A program made the position numbers and the translations under genes. 64,000 nt of DNA from Roseomonas gilardii subsp. gilardii (GTDB lineage: Bacteria; Pseudomonadota; Alphaproteobacteria; Acetobacterales; Acetobacteraceae): positions 1-64,000 of the forward strand of contig NZ_CP095554.1 of NCBI RefSeq assembly GCF_023078375.1, read 5' to 3'. Position 1 is the first letter of the stretch; every line of letters begins with the position of its first letter. This document shows positions 37,380 to 47,683 of the stretch, piece after piece. The notes beneath the pieces are model-generated. The model saw only the letters and a program-made list of their open reading frames with translations. It was not told where the DNA came from and ran no database searches.

Positions 37380-39281
37380 CTAGGCCTTCGCCGCGCTGCC
37401 GGAAGCCTCCGCCGCGCCCTTCGATGTATCCTTCTGTGTCGTCCCTTGGGTCGCCCCTTGGGCCTCCCCCTGGTTCGCTCCCGGGGCCGCGGGCTTTCCG
37501 GAGGGCTTGGCCGGGGGGAGGTCGAGCCTGATCGACAGCTCCTTCAGCCGTGCCGGCTCTACCGGGGCCGGGGCGTGCATCATCAGGTCCTCGCCCTGCT
37601 GGTTCAGCGGGAAGAGGATGACCTCGCGGATGTTCGGCTCATCGGCCAGCAGCATCACCATGCGGTCGATGCCCGGGGCCGAGCCGCCATGGGGCGGGGC
37701 GCCGTAGCGGAAGGCGTTCAGCATGCCGCCGAAGCGGTCCTCGACCTGCTCGGCGGTATAGCCGGCGATCTCGAAGGCCCGGATCATGATGTCCGGCCGG
37801 TGGTTGCGGATGGCGCCGGAGGACAGCTCGATGCCGTTGCAGACGATGTCGTACTGGAAGGCCTTGATCTCCAGCGGATCCTTCGAGTTCAGCGCGTCGA
37901 GCCCGCCCTGCGGCATGGAGAAGGGGTTGTGGCTGAAATCGACCAACCCCGTCTCCTCGTTCAGCTCGTACATCGGGAAATCGACGATCCAGCAGAAGCG
38001 GAACTCGTCCTTGGCGATCAGGCCCAGCTCCTCGCCCAGCTTGGTGCGGACCTTGCCGGCGAATTTGGGCGTCTCGTCCTTCTTGCCGGCGGCGAAGAAG
38101 ACGGCGTCGCCCGGCTGCAGGTTGCAGGCGGCGCGGATCGCCTCGACACGCGCGGCCTCCAGGTTCTTGGCGATCGGCCCCTTGGCGCCATCCGCCGCGA
38201 ACTGGATGTAGCCGAGGCCGCCCGCGCCCTCGGCGCGCGCCCATTCGTTCAGCTTGTCGAAGAATCCTCGCGGGTTGCCCGCCGCGCCCGGCGCCGGCAC
38301 GGCGCGCACGATGCCGCCCGAGGCCGCGATCTGCGCGAAGAGGCCGAAGCCGGAATCCGCGAAATGCTCCGTGACGTCGGTGATCCGGATCGGGTTGCGC
38401 AGGTCCGGCTTGTCGGAGCCGTATTCCAGCATCGCCGTGTCATAGGCGATGCGCGGGAAGGGCGCGGGCGTGACCTTGCGGCCCGCCCCGAACTCCTCGA
38501 ACACGCCCTGCATCACCGGCTCGATGGCGGCGAAGACGTCTTCCTGCGTGACGAAGCTCATCTCGAAGTCGAGCTGATAGAACTCGCCCGGCGAGCGGTC
38601 GGCGCGCGCGGCCTCGTCGCGGAAGCAGGGCGCGATCTGGAAGTAGCGGTCGAAGCCCGCCACCATGGCGAGCTGCTTGAACTGCTGCGGCGCCTGCGGC
38701 AGGGCGTAGAACTTGCCGGGGTGGTTGCGCGCGGGCACGAGGAAGTCGCGCGCGCCCTCGGGGCTGCTGGCGGTCAGGATCGGCGTCTGGAACTCGGTGA
38801 AGCCCTGCTCGATCATGCGGCGGCGGATGGAGGCGATGACACCCGCGCGCAGCATGATGTTGCGGTGCTGCTTCTCCCGCCGCAGGTCGAGGAAGCGGTA
38901 GCGCAGGCGCAGGTCCTCGGGGAATTCCTGGTCGCCCGCCACCTGGATCGGCAGCACCTCGGCGGCGGACTGCACCTCCAGCTCGCGTACCCGCAGTTCC
39001 ACCTCGCCGGTCGGCAGCTTCGGGTTCACGGTGGAACCCTCGCGCATCACCACCTCGCCGGTCAGCGTCACCACGCTCTCGGGGCGCAGCGCGTCGGCGG
39101 CCTCGAAGACCGGAGAGCCCTGGGCCACCACGCACTGGGTGATGCCGAAATGGTCGCGCAGGTCGAGGAAGAGCAGCCCGCCATGGTCGCGCTTGCGATG
39201 CACCCAGCCCGAGAGCCGGGCGGCCTTGCCGGCATCGGCGGCGCGAAGGGCGCCGCAGTTGTGGGTGCGGTAGGCGTGCAT
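37380..39281 (-). CDS. aspS: Aspartate--tRNA(Asp/Asn) ligase, non-discriminating type
   Basis: A 633-residue class II synthetase. It starts [43 protein letters not shown], has motif 2 [24 protein letters not shown] and motif 3 [27 protein letters not shown], plus the bacterial insertion domain. His33 and Gly82 match the two residues that mark non-discriminating AspRS, which also charges tRNA-Asn with Asp for conversion by GatCAB. The last 40 residues ([17 protein letters not shown]...) are a low-complexity Gln/Thr/Ala/Gly tail not normal for the family. It is divergent from rnd across 294 bp. Confidence 0.95.
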   Translation of the reverse strand: MHAYRTHNCGALRAADAGKAARLSGWVHRKRDHGGLLFLDLRDHFGITQCVVAQGSPVFEAADALRPESVVTLTGEVVMREGSTVNPKLPTGEVELRVRELEVQSAAEVLPIQVAGDQEFPEDLRLRYRFLDLRREKQHRNIMLRAGVIASIRRRMIEQGFTEFQTPILTASSPEGARDFLVPARNHPGKFYALPQAPQQFKQLAMVAGFDRYFQIAPCFRDEAARADRSPGEFYQLDFEMSFVTQEDVFAAIEPVMQGVFEEFGAGRKVTPAPFPRIAYDTAMLEYGSDKPDLRNPIRITDVTEHFADSGFGLFAQIAASGGIVRAVPAPGAAGNPRGFFDKLNEWARAEGAGGLGYIQFAADGAKGPIAKNLEAARVEAIRAACNLQPGDAVFFAAGKKDETPKFAGKVRTKLGEELGLIAKDEFRFCWIVDFPMYELNEETGLVDFSHNPFSMPQGGLDALNSKDPLEIKAFQYDIVCNGIELSSGAIRNHRPDIMIRAFEIAGYTAEQVEDRFGGMLNAFRYGAPPHGGSAPGIDRMVMLLADEPNIREVILFPLNQQGEDLMMHAPAPVEPARLKELSIRLDLPPAKPSGKPAAPGANQGEAQGATQGTTQKDTSKGAAEASGSAAKA

Positions 39282-39575
39282 GGGAGGAAAACCCTGGATC
39301 ATTCGATAAGGGGTGGCAGGAAGGGCGGCGGGGCACGCCCTGTCAAGCCTTCCCGCCCCCGCCACCACCGGGAAATTCGGCGGCGGGAGGGCCACCGCCG
39401 CTTCCGGACCCTCTCCGCCGAGGCCGGAGGCGGTCCCGGCCCCCCGGCTCCCCGGCCCGGAACCCGCCCCCGCGAGACGGGCACGGGGCCTCCATCCGGG
39501 CCGACATGCTGGAACCGCAACGCTTCCCGCCGATGCCCGGTGGACCTCGCCCGGCGCCCCTCCTAGAAGGGGCCG
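39282..39575. other. Divergent gap aspS / rnd
   Basis: 294 bp, very GC-rich, with no recognisable gene or RNA. It presumably holds both promoters; no boxes can be named. Confidence 0.4.
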
Positions 39576-40760
39576 ATGAGCCGCCGTTCCACGCCGCCGG
39601 ACCCCGCGCCCGTCCTGGTCACCGACACCGATGCCCTCGCCGCCCTCTGCGCCCGCCTGCGCGAGGAAGACTTCGTGACCGTGGACACGGAGTTCATGCG
39701 CGAGAAGACCTACTGGCCCGAGCTCTGCGTCGTGCAGCTGGCCGGCGAGCGCGATGTCGCGGTGGTGGATGTCCTGGCCCCGGGGCTGGACCTCGCCTCG
39801 CTGGGGGAGCTGCTGGCCGACGAGCGCGTGGTCAAGGTCTTCCACGCCGCCCGGCAGGATGTGGAGATCTTCCTGCTCCGCTACGGCGCCACGCCGCGGC
39901 CGATGTTCGACACCCAGATCGCCGCCATGGTGGCCGGCTTCGGCGACCAGGCCTCCTATGACAGCCTGGTCCGCGCCCTGGCCCATGCGCAGATCGACAA
40001 GGCCCACCGCTTCAGCGACTGGGCGGCCCGCCCCCTCTCCCCGGCGCAGATCGCCTATGCCGCCGCCGACGTGACGCATCTGCGCCGGGTCTACCGTGCC
40101 CTGCGCGACCGGTTGCAGCGCGAGGACCGGCTGGACTGGGTGGGGGAGGAGATGGCCGCCCTGACCGACCCGGCCAACTACCGCACCGACCCGGAGACGG
40201 TCTGGGAGAAGCTGCGCCCCCGCACCAACAACCGCCGCTTCCTGGCGGCCCTGCGCGCCGCCGCCGCCTGGCGGGAGCGCGAGGCACAGCGGGTGAACGT
40301 GCCACGCCAGCGGCTGGTGCGCGACGAGAGCCTGCTGGAGATCGCGGCCACCATGCCGCAGGACGCCGCCGGGCTGGCCCGGGCGCGCGGCGTGTCCGAG
40401 GGCTTCGCCCGCGGCAAGTCCGGCGCCGGCCTCCTCGCCGCCCTGGCCGAGGCCCGCGCCCTGCCGGACGAGGCCCTGCCCGAGTTGCCGCGCGAGAAGC
40501 AGGGCCCGCCCGCCTCCCCGGCCCTTGTGGCGCTGCTCAAGGTTCTCCTCGCCGCCAAGGCGGAAGAGCACAGCGTGGCACCCAAGCTGATCGCCAGCGG
40601 CGAGGATATCGACCGCATCGCCTGCCATGACGGGCAGCAGGTCCAGGCCCTGTCCGGCTGGCGCCGCAAGGTCTTCGGCGAGGATGCCCTGGCCCTCTGC
40701 TCCGGCCGCCTCGCCCTGGGCGTGGACGGCAAGCGGATCCGCCTGATCCCGGCCCGCTGA
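39576..40760 (+). CDS. rnd: Ribonuclease D
   Basis: A 394-residue 3'-5' exoribonuclease involved in tRNA 3'-end trimming. DEDDy motifs are visible: [24 protein letters not shown] (Exo I), [16 protein letters not shown] (Exo II) and [21 protein letters not shown] (Exo III with Tyr). Two HRDC-type domains follow ([26 protein letters not shown] and the C-terminal part). The length is normal. It precedes the CsbD gene by 109 bp. Confidence 0.94.
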   Translation: MSRRSTPPDPAPVLVTDTDALAALCARLREEDFVTVDTEFMREKTYWPELCVVQLAGERDVAVVDVLAPGLDLASLGELLADERVVKVFHAARQDVEIFLLRYGATPRPMFDTQIAAMVAGFGDQASYDSLVRALAHAQIDKAHRFSDWAARPLSPAQIAYAAADVTHLRRVYRALRDRLQREDRLDWVGEEMAALTDPANYRTDPETVWEKLRPRTNNRRFLAALRAAAAWREREAQRVNVPRQRLVRDESLLEIAATMPQDAAGLARARGVSEGFARGKSGAGLLAALAEARALPDEALPELPREKQGPPASPALVALLKVLLAAKAEEHSVAPKLIASGEDIDRIACHDGQQVQALSGWRRKVFGEDALALCSGRLALGVDGKRIRLIPAR

Positions 40761-40869
40761 GCGCCGCCGCCCCGGCGGCGCCTGCCCGGCCAAACCTTCT
40801 CCCATCCGGCGCGTTGCTCGCCCGAGAGCCCGGGGAAGGTCCCCGGCCCAGGAAAGCGAGGTTCATGCC

Positions 40870-41106
40870 ATGGATGAGGACCGGATCATCGGTGCCGCGA
40901 AGCAGGGCGCCGGCCGCCTCCAGAGCGCCACGGGCGAGTTGCTTGGCGACAGCCGGATGCAGGCCCGGGGCGACTACTACGAGGCCGAGGGCCGCGCCGA
41001 GAACGCCCTGGGCGGCCTGGCCGACACGATCCGCGAGCAGCCCCTGACCGCGGCCCTGATCGCGGTCGGCATCGGCTGGCTGATCGGGCGGCTCCGCATC
41101 ATCTGA
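40870..41106 (+). CDS. CsbD family stress protein with C-terminal membrane segment
   Basis: A 78-residue protein. The first half (IIGAAKQGAGRLQSATGELLGDSRMQARGDYYEAEGRAENALGG) is a CsbD-like repeat, and the second half has a hydrophobic segment PLTAALIAVGIGWLIGRLRII like DUF883/ElaB tail anchors. Such proteins rise under general stress in many bacteria; the mechanism is unknown. Confidence 0.8.
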   Translation: MDEDRIIGAAKQGAGRLQSATGELLGDSRMQARGDYYEAEGRAENALGGLADTIREQPLTAALIAVGIGWLIGRLRII

Positions 41107-41391
41107 CGCGCCACGTCCGCGCCCGTCCCGGGAGGCAGGCGCGGCGGCGGCATTCCCCGCGGGGGAAGCCGGATCGCGGGACGTGGGGTCCCACCCCGGC
41201 CTCCTGGCCCGGATGGCGGTGCGGGAACCGCCCATCCGGGCCTTGCCGCGCCCTTCCATCTCCCATGCATCCGGACCGTTCCGAAGACATGACTCGCGCA
41301 GGAACGGGGTTGTTGCAGTTGTGAGAACGGTCCCACGCACCGTTCCGCCGCATCGCGCGTTGATGACGACACCTCACCACGATGCGGCCCG

Positions 41392-43399
41392 ATGTCTGAC
41401 CCATCCCCAGCGACCCCCTCGCCATCCCTGGCTGCCGCCGCCGTTCCCGGCGTCGTACCTCCCTTCTCCACGGCCCAGGGCTCCCGCCAGCTTCCTCCCC
41501 CGGCCCAGGTTCCCCCACCCTACAGCCCCGATCTGAAGCACCTGCTGACCATCGTGGTCGCCGTCGTGGTGATCAGCGCGCTCTATCTGGCGCGCGAGGT
41601 GCTGATCCCCATCACCCTGGCCATCCTGATGTCCTTCGTGGTGGCACCCATCGTGGGCCTCCTTCGCCGCCTCGGCCTCTGGCGCACGCCGGCCGTGCTG
41701 GCGGCGGTGCTGCTCGCCATGGGCGTGATCCTCGTGCTGGGCAGCATCATCGGCCTGCAGATCGCCGGGCTGGCGCAGGACCTGCCGCGCTATCAGGCCA
41801 CCATCCAGCGGAAGGTGGATACGGTGCAGGGCACCGCCCTGGGCTGGGTGAACGACGTCGTGCGGCAGATCGACCACGCCCAGCCCACCGCCCCACCCCC
41901 GCCACGCCCGGTGAGGACTCCCGGCCGATGCGGGTGGAAATCCAGCAGGGCCAGCCCTCGCCCGTGGAACTGGCGCAGCGCCTGCTCTCCCCCGTGCTGG
42001 GGCCGCTGGAGACGGTCTTCATCGTCGTCATCGTCGCCATCTTCATCCTGATGCAGCAGGCCGATCTGCGGGACCGGTTGATCCGCCTCTTCGGCTCGGA
42101 TGACCTGCACCGCACCACCGTGGCCCTGGACGACGCGGCCAAGCGCCTGTCGAAGTACTTCCTGGCCCAGCTCGCGATCAACGGCTGCTTCGGCGCGGTG
42201 GTGGCGGCCGGGCTCTTCTTCATCGGCGTGCCGAGCCCCCTGCTCTGGGGCATCCTGGCCGCGCTGTTCCGCTTCATCCCCTATGTCGGCGCGCTGCTGG
42301 CCGCCGCCCTGCCCATCGCCCTGGCCGCCGGCGTCGATCCCGGCTGGAACATGGTGATCTGGACCGCCGCCCTGTTCCTGGTCACGGAGCCCATCATGGG
42401 GCAGGTGGTGGAGCCGATGGTCTATGGCCACAGTACCGGCCTCTCCCCCGTCTCGGTCATCGTGGCGGCGATCTTCTGGACCTGGCTCTGGGGCCCGATC
42501 GGCCTGATCCTGGCGACGCCGCTCACCCTCTGCCTCGTGGTGCTGGGCCGGCATGTGGAGCGGCTGGAGTTCCTCGACGTCATGCTGGGCGACCGCCCGG
42601 CCCTGACGCCCGCGGAGAACTTCTACCAGCGCATGCTGGCCGGCGACGCGGACGAGGCGCAGGCGCAGGCCGAAAGCCTGCTGGAGGACCGGCCCCTCTC
42701 CTCCTACTACGACGAGGTCGCGCTGAAAGGGCTGCGGCTGGCCGCCAACGACGCGCAGCGCGGCGTGCTGTCCGAGGCCAAGCTGCAGCAGATCCGCGAC
42801 ACCACGGCGCTCCTCGTGCAGTCCCTGGCCGACCAGGAGGACCGTGACCCTCCCCCCGCCGAGGCGCGTAGCGCGGTGGAGGAGCAGAGCGTGGCGGAAA
42901 AAGCCCTTCCACGCCGTGCCGCCCCGCCGTACCGCTGCCGCCCCCGGAATCCTGGCCGGAAGCCTGGCGCGGCGAGGGCGCGGTGCTTTGCCTCCCCGGG
43001 CGTGGGCCGCTGGACGAAGCGGCCTCCGCCATGCTGGTCCAGATCCTGGGCCGGCATGGGCTGGGCGCCCGCCTGCTGCCGCACGAGGCGGTCTCCCGCA
43101 CCGCGATTGGCCGCCAGGACTTTTCCGGCGTGGCGATGATCTGCCTGTCCTACCTGGATCTCTCCGGCAGTCCGGCGCATCTCCGCTACCTGCTCCGCCG
43201 GCTGCGGCAGAAGGCCCCCGGCGCCCCGGTGGTGGTGGGCCTCTGGGACGCGAAGGACGAGGTGCTGCGCGACGCCGCCCTGCGCGGCGCCATCGGCGCG
43301 GAACACTACACCACCTCCCTCGCCGAAACCGTCACCGCCTGCCTGGAAACCGTCCGCGCCGCGAGCACGGCACCGGAGATGGCTCCGGCGGCGGAGTGA
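41392..43399 (+). pseudogene. AI-2E family transporter with C-terminal extension, two frameshifts as sequenced
   Basis: Three frames together encode one long protein. Part 1 (41392 to about 41900): Pro-rich N-terminus, then membrane helices (HLLTIVVAVVVISALYLAREVLIPITLAILMSFVVAPIVGLLRRLG). Part 2 (about 41900 to 42950): FIVVIVAIFILMQQADLRDRLIRLFGSDDLHRTTVALDDAAKRLSKYFLAQLAING, VPSPLLWGILAALFRFIPYVGALLAAALP and MGQVVEPMVYGHSTGLSPVSVIVAAIFWTWLWGPIGLILATPLT, the AI-2E transporter core. Part 3 (to 43399): VLCLPGRGPLDEAASAMLVQILGRHGLGARLLPHEA...SYLDLSGSPAHLRYLLRRLRQKAPGAPVVVGLW, a B12-binding-like fold common as a C-terminal extension in alphaproteobacteria. Each junction needs one extra base (C5 at 41896-41900; a C-run near 42915-42955). 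It is probably intact in the cell. The substrate is not known. Confidence 0.75.
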
Positions 43400-43437
43400 G
43401 TCGAACGGACCTTGGGCGTCGCGCTCGGTGTCCAGCC

Positions 43438-43845
43438 CCCGGGAGAGGCCCTGCCTCTCCCGGCCCCTCTCCGCCCATGACCAGGATGGGGGACCGAAGC
43501 CGGTCCCCAGACCCCGGGCTTTCATGGGCGCTGGTGGTGGCCGTCAGCCTGACGGCCGATCCCTGGGAGCAGATGGATCAGTGGGGTGCCCGAAAAGAAA
43601 GAATCCTTGCCCGCGCTGGTGGTGCCCGCACTCGCCGGAGAGCATGGCTCTCCGGCGTGATCAGGTGTCAACGGAAGCCAGCGACAGGGAGATCCAGGGT
43701 CAACGTATACGTTGACCAGGTTCCTGGCGGATGGCGGGTACGAAGGCGAAGGCGAAGGCGAAGGCGAAGGCGAAGGCGAAGGCGAAGGCGAAGGCGAAGG
43801 CGAAGGCGAAGGCGAAGGCGAAGGCGAAGGCGGAGCCTTCCCCCC
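43438..43845 (+). mobile_element. Miniature hairpin-rich element, copy 1 (with hexamer expansion)
   Basis: A 408-bp non-coding element, related in reverse orientation to 52696-52981. It begins with a perfect 11-base hairpin (CCGGGAGAGGC / GCCTCTCCCGG, 43438-43462). Then come a nine-base hairpin GGCCGTCAG / CTGACGGCC (43539-43557), an 11-base hairpin CGCCGGAGAGC / GCTCTCCGGCG (43633-43657), a 20-bp perfect palindrome (43698-43717), the terminal motif TTCCTGGCGGATGG..GGTACG, 15 copies of CGAAGG, and GGCGGAGCCTTCCCCCC. It contains no gene of its own. Shared stretches with copy 2 include CTGGTGGTGGCCGTC and GCCGATCCCTGGGAG. Confidence 0.65.
43741..43830. repeat. Hexanucleotide array (CGAAGG)15
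   Basis: Fifteen perfect tandem copies of CGAAGG (90 bp) near the right end of element copy 1. Element copy 2 has a single equivalent unit at the same place, so this is an expansion. Frames through it read (GE)n, (KA)n or poly-R on the top strand. Confidence 0.95.
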
Positions 43846-43868
43846 GGGGCAGCACAACGCCAACCGTA

Positions 43869-45092
43869 TCAGGGCGAAAGGCGGCTTTCCCGGATCAGCA
43901 CGTCCTCGCGCTGCTTCACCGCCGGGTTCAGCGCCGTGCCCAGGCCGGGGGCCGATGGGGCCTGGACCATGCCGCTCCGGATCACCGGCAGTTCCGTCAC
44001 CAGTTCCTGGTACCAGGTGGCCAGCGTGGCCCGCACCACCTCCTGGAAGATCGCGGTCGGCGCATGGAGGGCGAGGTGCAGCCCCGCCCAGAGGGCCACC
44101 GGCCCGGTGCAGTCGTGGGGGGCCAGCGGCTTCGCATGGGCCTCGGCCAGGGCGGCGATCTTGCGCGCCTCGGTCAGGCCACCGCACCAGCCAAGGTCGA
44201 GCATCACCACATCCACCGCCTCCGCCGCCAGCAGGCGACGGAAGCTGATGGCGCCCGACAGGGTCTCGCTGCCGCAGATGGGCGTGCGCGTCTGGCGCCG
44301 CAGGTCGGCCAGCGCCTCCACATCGTCCATCTTGTTCAGCGGGTCCTCGGCCCAGAAGACGCCGACATCCTCCAGCGCCCGGCAGATGCGGATCGCCGCC
44401 TGGCTGCTCCAGAGGCTGTGCAGCTCCGCCATCACCTCGATCCGCTCGCCCACCGCCGCGCGGATCTTGCGGAAGGGCTCCAGCCCCGCCTTCAGCTCGG
44501 ACAGGGTGATCGCGTGGCCGCCCGTGGCCTCGGCATAAGGGTCGAAGGGCCAGATCTTCATCGCCGTATAGCCCTCGGCGAGCAGGCTTTCCGCCAGTGC
44601 CCCGGCATCGCGGGTGAAGGCGATCTGGTCGTCATAGGGGCCGCGCATCTCCTCCTCCCCCGAGACGCTGCGACGCCACCCGGCACCGGAACCCATCTTC
44701 CCGCTGTTGTAGGCATAGCCGGCACAAGTGTTGTAGGCGCGGATCTCCGTCCGGACCGCCCCGCCCAGTGCCTCGTGCACGGGGATGCCGTGCCGCTTCC
44801 CGGCCAGGTCCCAGAGCGCGATGTCCACCGCGCTCGCCGCCCGGCCTTCCGCGCCCGCGCTGTGGAAGCCGACATAGGGCGTGGCCAGATGCCGCGACAC
44901 CGCCTCGATCCGCCGCGAATCCCGCCCCAGCAGCCAGGGCGCCACCTGCTCGTGCAGCGCCGCCTCCGTGGCCTGCGCCCCCCGGAAGGATTCGCCGAGG
45001 CCGGTCAGCCCCTCCTCGGTCTCGACCTCCACCCAGATGAGGTTCGGACGCTCGGCGATGCGGATGGTCCGCAACAGGGTGACCTTGGACAT
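43869..45092 (-). CDS. Mandelate racemase/muconate lactonizing enzyme family protein (sugar-acid dehydratase-like)
   Basis: A 407-residue enolase-superfamily enzyme. The capping domain starts MSKVTLLRTIRIAERPNLIWVEVETEEGLTGLGE. The barrel has TAMKIWPFDP (Lys after beta-2), VMAELHSLW and FWAEDPLNKMD (metal ligands Asp/Glu), GSETLSG (third Glu) and APHDCTGPVALWAGLHLAL (catalytic His/Asp region). These fit acid-sugar dehydratases of the MR subgroup, but the substrate cannot be named. The start was set by the family N-terminus. The stop lies 24 bp from the repeat element; no pathway partners adjoin. Confidence 0.86.
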   Translation of the reverse strand: MSKVTLLRTIRIAERPNLIWVEVETEEGLTGLGESFRGAQATEAALHEQVAPWLLGRDSRRIEAVSRHLATPYVGFHSAGAEGRAASAVDIALWDLAGKRHGIPVHEALGGAVRTEIRAYNTCAGYAYNSGKMGSGAGWRRSVSGEEEMRGPYDDQIAFTRDAGALAESLLAEGYTAMKIWPFDPYAEATGGHAITLSELKAGLEPFRKIRAAVGERIEVMAELHSLWSSQAAIRICRALEDVGVFWAEDPLNKMDDVEALADLRRQTRTPICGSETLSGAISFRRLLAAEAVDVVMLDLGWCGGLTEARKIAALAEAHAKPLAPHDCTGPVALWAGLHLALHAPTAIFQEVVRATLATWYQELVTELPVIRSGMVQAPSAPGLGTALNPAVKQREDVLIRESRLSP

Positions 45093-45278
45093 GGGGCAGT
45101 TTTCTCCGTTCCGCTCCTGCGGCGGAGCTTTCCGGAGTTCGCGCCCCAGGTCGAGACCGTGTCGCGGATGGCTGCTCCGTGGCAGGGGGCGCGGCCCTCG
45201 AAGCGGGGTGCCGATGTCAGCAGGCAGGGGAAAAGGGCAGATTCGGGGAAGGCGCTGCCTCCCCCGGAGAGCCACGGC

Positions 45279-46622
45279 TCAGAGGATGAACCGGCTCAGA
45301 TCGGTGCTGGCGGCCAGGGCGCCGACCTTCTCCCGCACATAGGCGGCATCGATGGCGACTTCCTGGCCGGCGCGGTCGGCGGCGGTGAAGCTCAGCTCCT
45401 CCAGCAGCCGCTCCAGCACGGTGGCGAGGCGGCGGGCGCCGATATTCTCCACACGCGCGTTGATGTCCGCCGCCATGTCGGCGATCGCGTCCATCGCATC
45501 CTCGCCGAAGGTCAGGCGCACGCCCTCGGTACCCAGCAGCGCGACATACTGCTTGGCGAGCGAATGCTCCGGCTCGGTCAGGATGCGGCGGAAGTCGTCG
45601 CGCGTCAGGGCGTTCAGCTCGACGCGGATCGGCAGGCGCCCCTGCAGCTCCGGCAGCAGGTCGGAGGGCTTGGCGAGGTGGAAGGCGCCCGAGGCGATGA
45701 AGAGGATGTGGTCCGTCTTCACCGGCCCGTGCTTGGTGTTCACCGTCGTGCCCTCGATCAGCGGCAGCAGGTCGCGCTGCACACCCTCACGCGACACGTC
45801 GCCGCCACGGAAGCCTTCGGTGGTGCGGGCGCAGACCTTGTCGATTTCGTCGATGAAGACGATGCCGTGGTTCTCGGCATGGGCGACAGCGTCGCGGGTC
45901 AGCTTCTCCTGGTCGAGCAGCTTGTCCGCCTCCTCCCGCACCAGCAGCGGACGCGCGTCGGCGACGTGCATCTTGCGCGGGCGCTGGCGGCCGCCGAACA
46001 TCTTGCCGAGCATCTCCTGCATGTTCGCCATCTGGGCGCCGGGCGGCATGCCGGGGATCTCCATCATCCCGATGGCCGTCCCGCCATCGGTGACCTGGAT
46101 CTCCACCTCCTTGTCCTCCAGCGAGCCCTCGCGGAGCATGCGGCGGAACTTCATGCGCGTCTCGCCCGAGGCACCCTCGCCCACCAGGGCGGTGACGATG
46201 CGCTCCTCGGCATTGGCCTCGGCCTTGGCCTGCACGTCACGGCGGGCATTGTCGCGCATCTGCACGATCGCGGCCTCCACCAGGTCGCGCACGATCTGCT
46301 CCACGTCGCGGCCGACATAGCCGACCTCGGTGAACTTCGTGGCCTCGACCTTGAGGAAGGGCGCGTTGGCGAGCTTGGCGAGGCGGCGGGCGATCTCCGT
46401 CTTGCCCACGCCGGTCGGGCCGATCATCAGGATGTTCTTCGGTACCACCTCCTCGCGCAGCCCTTCGGGGAGCTGCTGGCGGCGCCAGCGGTTGCGCAGC
46501 GCGATGGCCACGGCGCGCTTGGCGTCGTCCTGGCCGATGATGAAGCGGTCGAGCTCCGAGACGATCTCGCGCGGAGACAGGTTCACGGGCTCGGCCGCGG
46601 CGGGGGAATTGTCCAGCGGCAT
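45279..46622 (-). CDS. hslU: ATP-dependent protease ATPase subunit HslU
   Basis: A 447-residue AAA+ unfoldase that feeds substrates to HslV. It starts [48 protein letters not shown], with Walker [42 protein letters not shown], Walker [12 protein letters not shown], sensor [26 protein letters not shown] and C-terminal LSRFIL, the tail that activates HslV. It overlaps hslV by the shared ATGA. Confidence 0.97.
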   Translation of the reverse strand: MPLDNSPAAAEPVNLSPREIVSELDRFIIGQDDAKRAVAIALRNRWRRQQLPEGLREEVVPKNILMIGPTGVGKTEIARRLAKLANAPFLKVEATKFTEVGYVGRDVEQIVRDLVEAAIVQMRDNARRDVQAKAEANAEERIVTALVGEGASGETRMKFRRMLREGSLEDKEVEIQVTDGGTAIGMMEIPGMPPGAQMANMQEMLGKMFGGRQRPRKMHVADARPLLVREEADKLLDQEKLTRDAVAHAENHGIVFIDEIDKVCARTTEGFRGGDVSREGVQRDLLPLIEGTTVNTKHGPVKTDHILFIASGAFHLAKPSDLLPELQGRLPIRVELNALTRDDFRRILTEPEHSLAKQYVALLGTEGVRLTFGEDAMDAIADMAADINARVENIGARRLATVLERLLEELSFTAADRAGQEVAIDAAYVREKVGALAASTDLSRFIL

Positions 46623-47191
46623 CACAGGGTCTCCAGCACGAAGCGTCCGTTGGTGTAGACGCAGATATCGGCGGCGATGGTCATGGCGCGGCGGGCGATC
46701 TCCTCCGCGCCCAGCCCCTCCACCGGCATCAGCGCCCGGGCGGCGGCGAGCGCGTAGTTGCCGCCGGAGCCGATGCCGATGATCTGGTCCTCTGGCTCCA
46801 GCACATCGCCCTGGCCGGTGATCAGCAGGGAGCGGTTGGCATCCGCCACGGCGAGCAGCGCCTCCAGCCGCCGCAGGTAGCGGTCGGTGCGCCAGTCCTT
46901 GGCGAGTTCCACCGCCGCGCGTTCGAGCTGGTCGGGGAAGCGCTCCAGCTTGGCCTCGAGGCGTTCGAGCAGGGTGAAGGCGTCGGCGGTGGCGCCGGCG
47001 AAGCCGGTGATCACCCGGCCGCCGGCGATACGGCGGACCTTGCGGGCATTGTTCTTGACGACGGTCTGACCCATGGACACCTGTCCATCCCCGGCCATGG
47101 CCACCTTCCCGTCCTTGCGGACGCAGAGGATGGTGGTGCCATGCCAACCCAGGGGGTCGCGATGCGGGTCGTGATGGGAATGCTGTTGCAT
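46622..47191 (-). CDS. hslV: ATP-dependent protease subunit HslV
   Basis: A 189-residue threonine protease subunit. It starts [18 protein letters not shown], a His-rich propeptide removed to expose catalytic Thr19 in [36 protein letters not shown]. Other motifs are [21 protein letters not shown] and [14 protein letters not shown]. The propeptide length fits alphaproteobacteria. First gene of hslVU. Confidence 0.96.
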   Translation of the reverse strand: MQQHSHHDPHRDPLGWHGTTILCVRKDGKVAMAGDGQVSMGQTVVKNNARKVRRIAGGRVITGFAGATADAFTLLERLEAKLERFPDQLERAAVELAKDWRTDRYLRRLEALLAVADANRSLLITGQGDVLEPEDQIIGIGSGGNYALAAARALMPVEGLGAEEIARRAMTIAADICVYTNGRFVLETL

Positions 47192-47683
47192 GGATCGCGA
47201 TGTGGCGATCCGTGCGCCGCAGCGCAATCCGGGGGTGCGGCCGAACGCAGGGCAGGGTCGCAGCCCGGGAAGGGCTCGGCAACATTCCGTGGCAAGGCGG
47301 CCGCCCATCTCCCTGGATCTGCCCCCGGCGGCCCCGCCGGAAAGCATCCCGCCCCCTTTGACGGGGCCCGGACGGCCGGGGCGAGCATAGAAGGCGGGTG
47401 CGGAAATGCCGCCGCTGTGCTTTGCTGCGCTGCCCGGAGGCTCCCCCGGAGGCTGTCCCCGGACGCCGCCGTACCGCGGGGCCACCGGCCGGGCGAGCCC
47501 CCCGGATGGCTGATCGTACCGGGCGGCGGGGGCCGGGACGTGGTGACCCCGGGGCATGGATGCCCCCGGGCGAATGGAATGAGGCACGATGCCGGGCAGG
47601 TTGAGCCGGAACCCCTTGGCCAGGACAGGCCACTGATCTTGAACCGCATGCGCGTGCAACGGCTCGCCCCGGTCCTGCCTGTC
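47192..47683. other. Divergent gap hslV / tonB-like; no gene seen
   Basis: A 492-bp GC-rich stretch. It holds one notable inverted repeat (CCCGGGGCAT / ATGCCCCCGGG, about 47545-47568). The open frames crossing it lack ribosome-binding sites and family resemblance. It presumably holds both promoters, including a heat-shock promoter for hslVU that I could not identify. Confidence 0.4.

Noticed and set aside
36315-39566. Long plus-strand open frame across eipB and aspS
   Set aside because: Same shadow effect; the peptide is Arg/Gly/His-rich with no recognisable domain.
41107-41391. Additional gene between CsbD and the AI-2E transporter
   Set aside because: Frames there are short or run on from neighbours and lack a ribosome-binding site and any family resemblance.
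43741-43830. CRISPR array
   Set aside because: Units are six bases with no spacers; it is a simple tandem repeat.
43731-46658. Open frame with a Lys-Ala repeat continuing through the dehydratase and hslU
   Set aside because: The repeat comes from the hexamer array and the rest is antisense to two clear genes.
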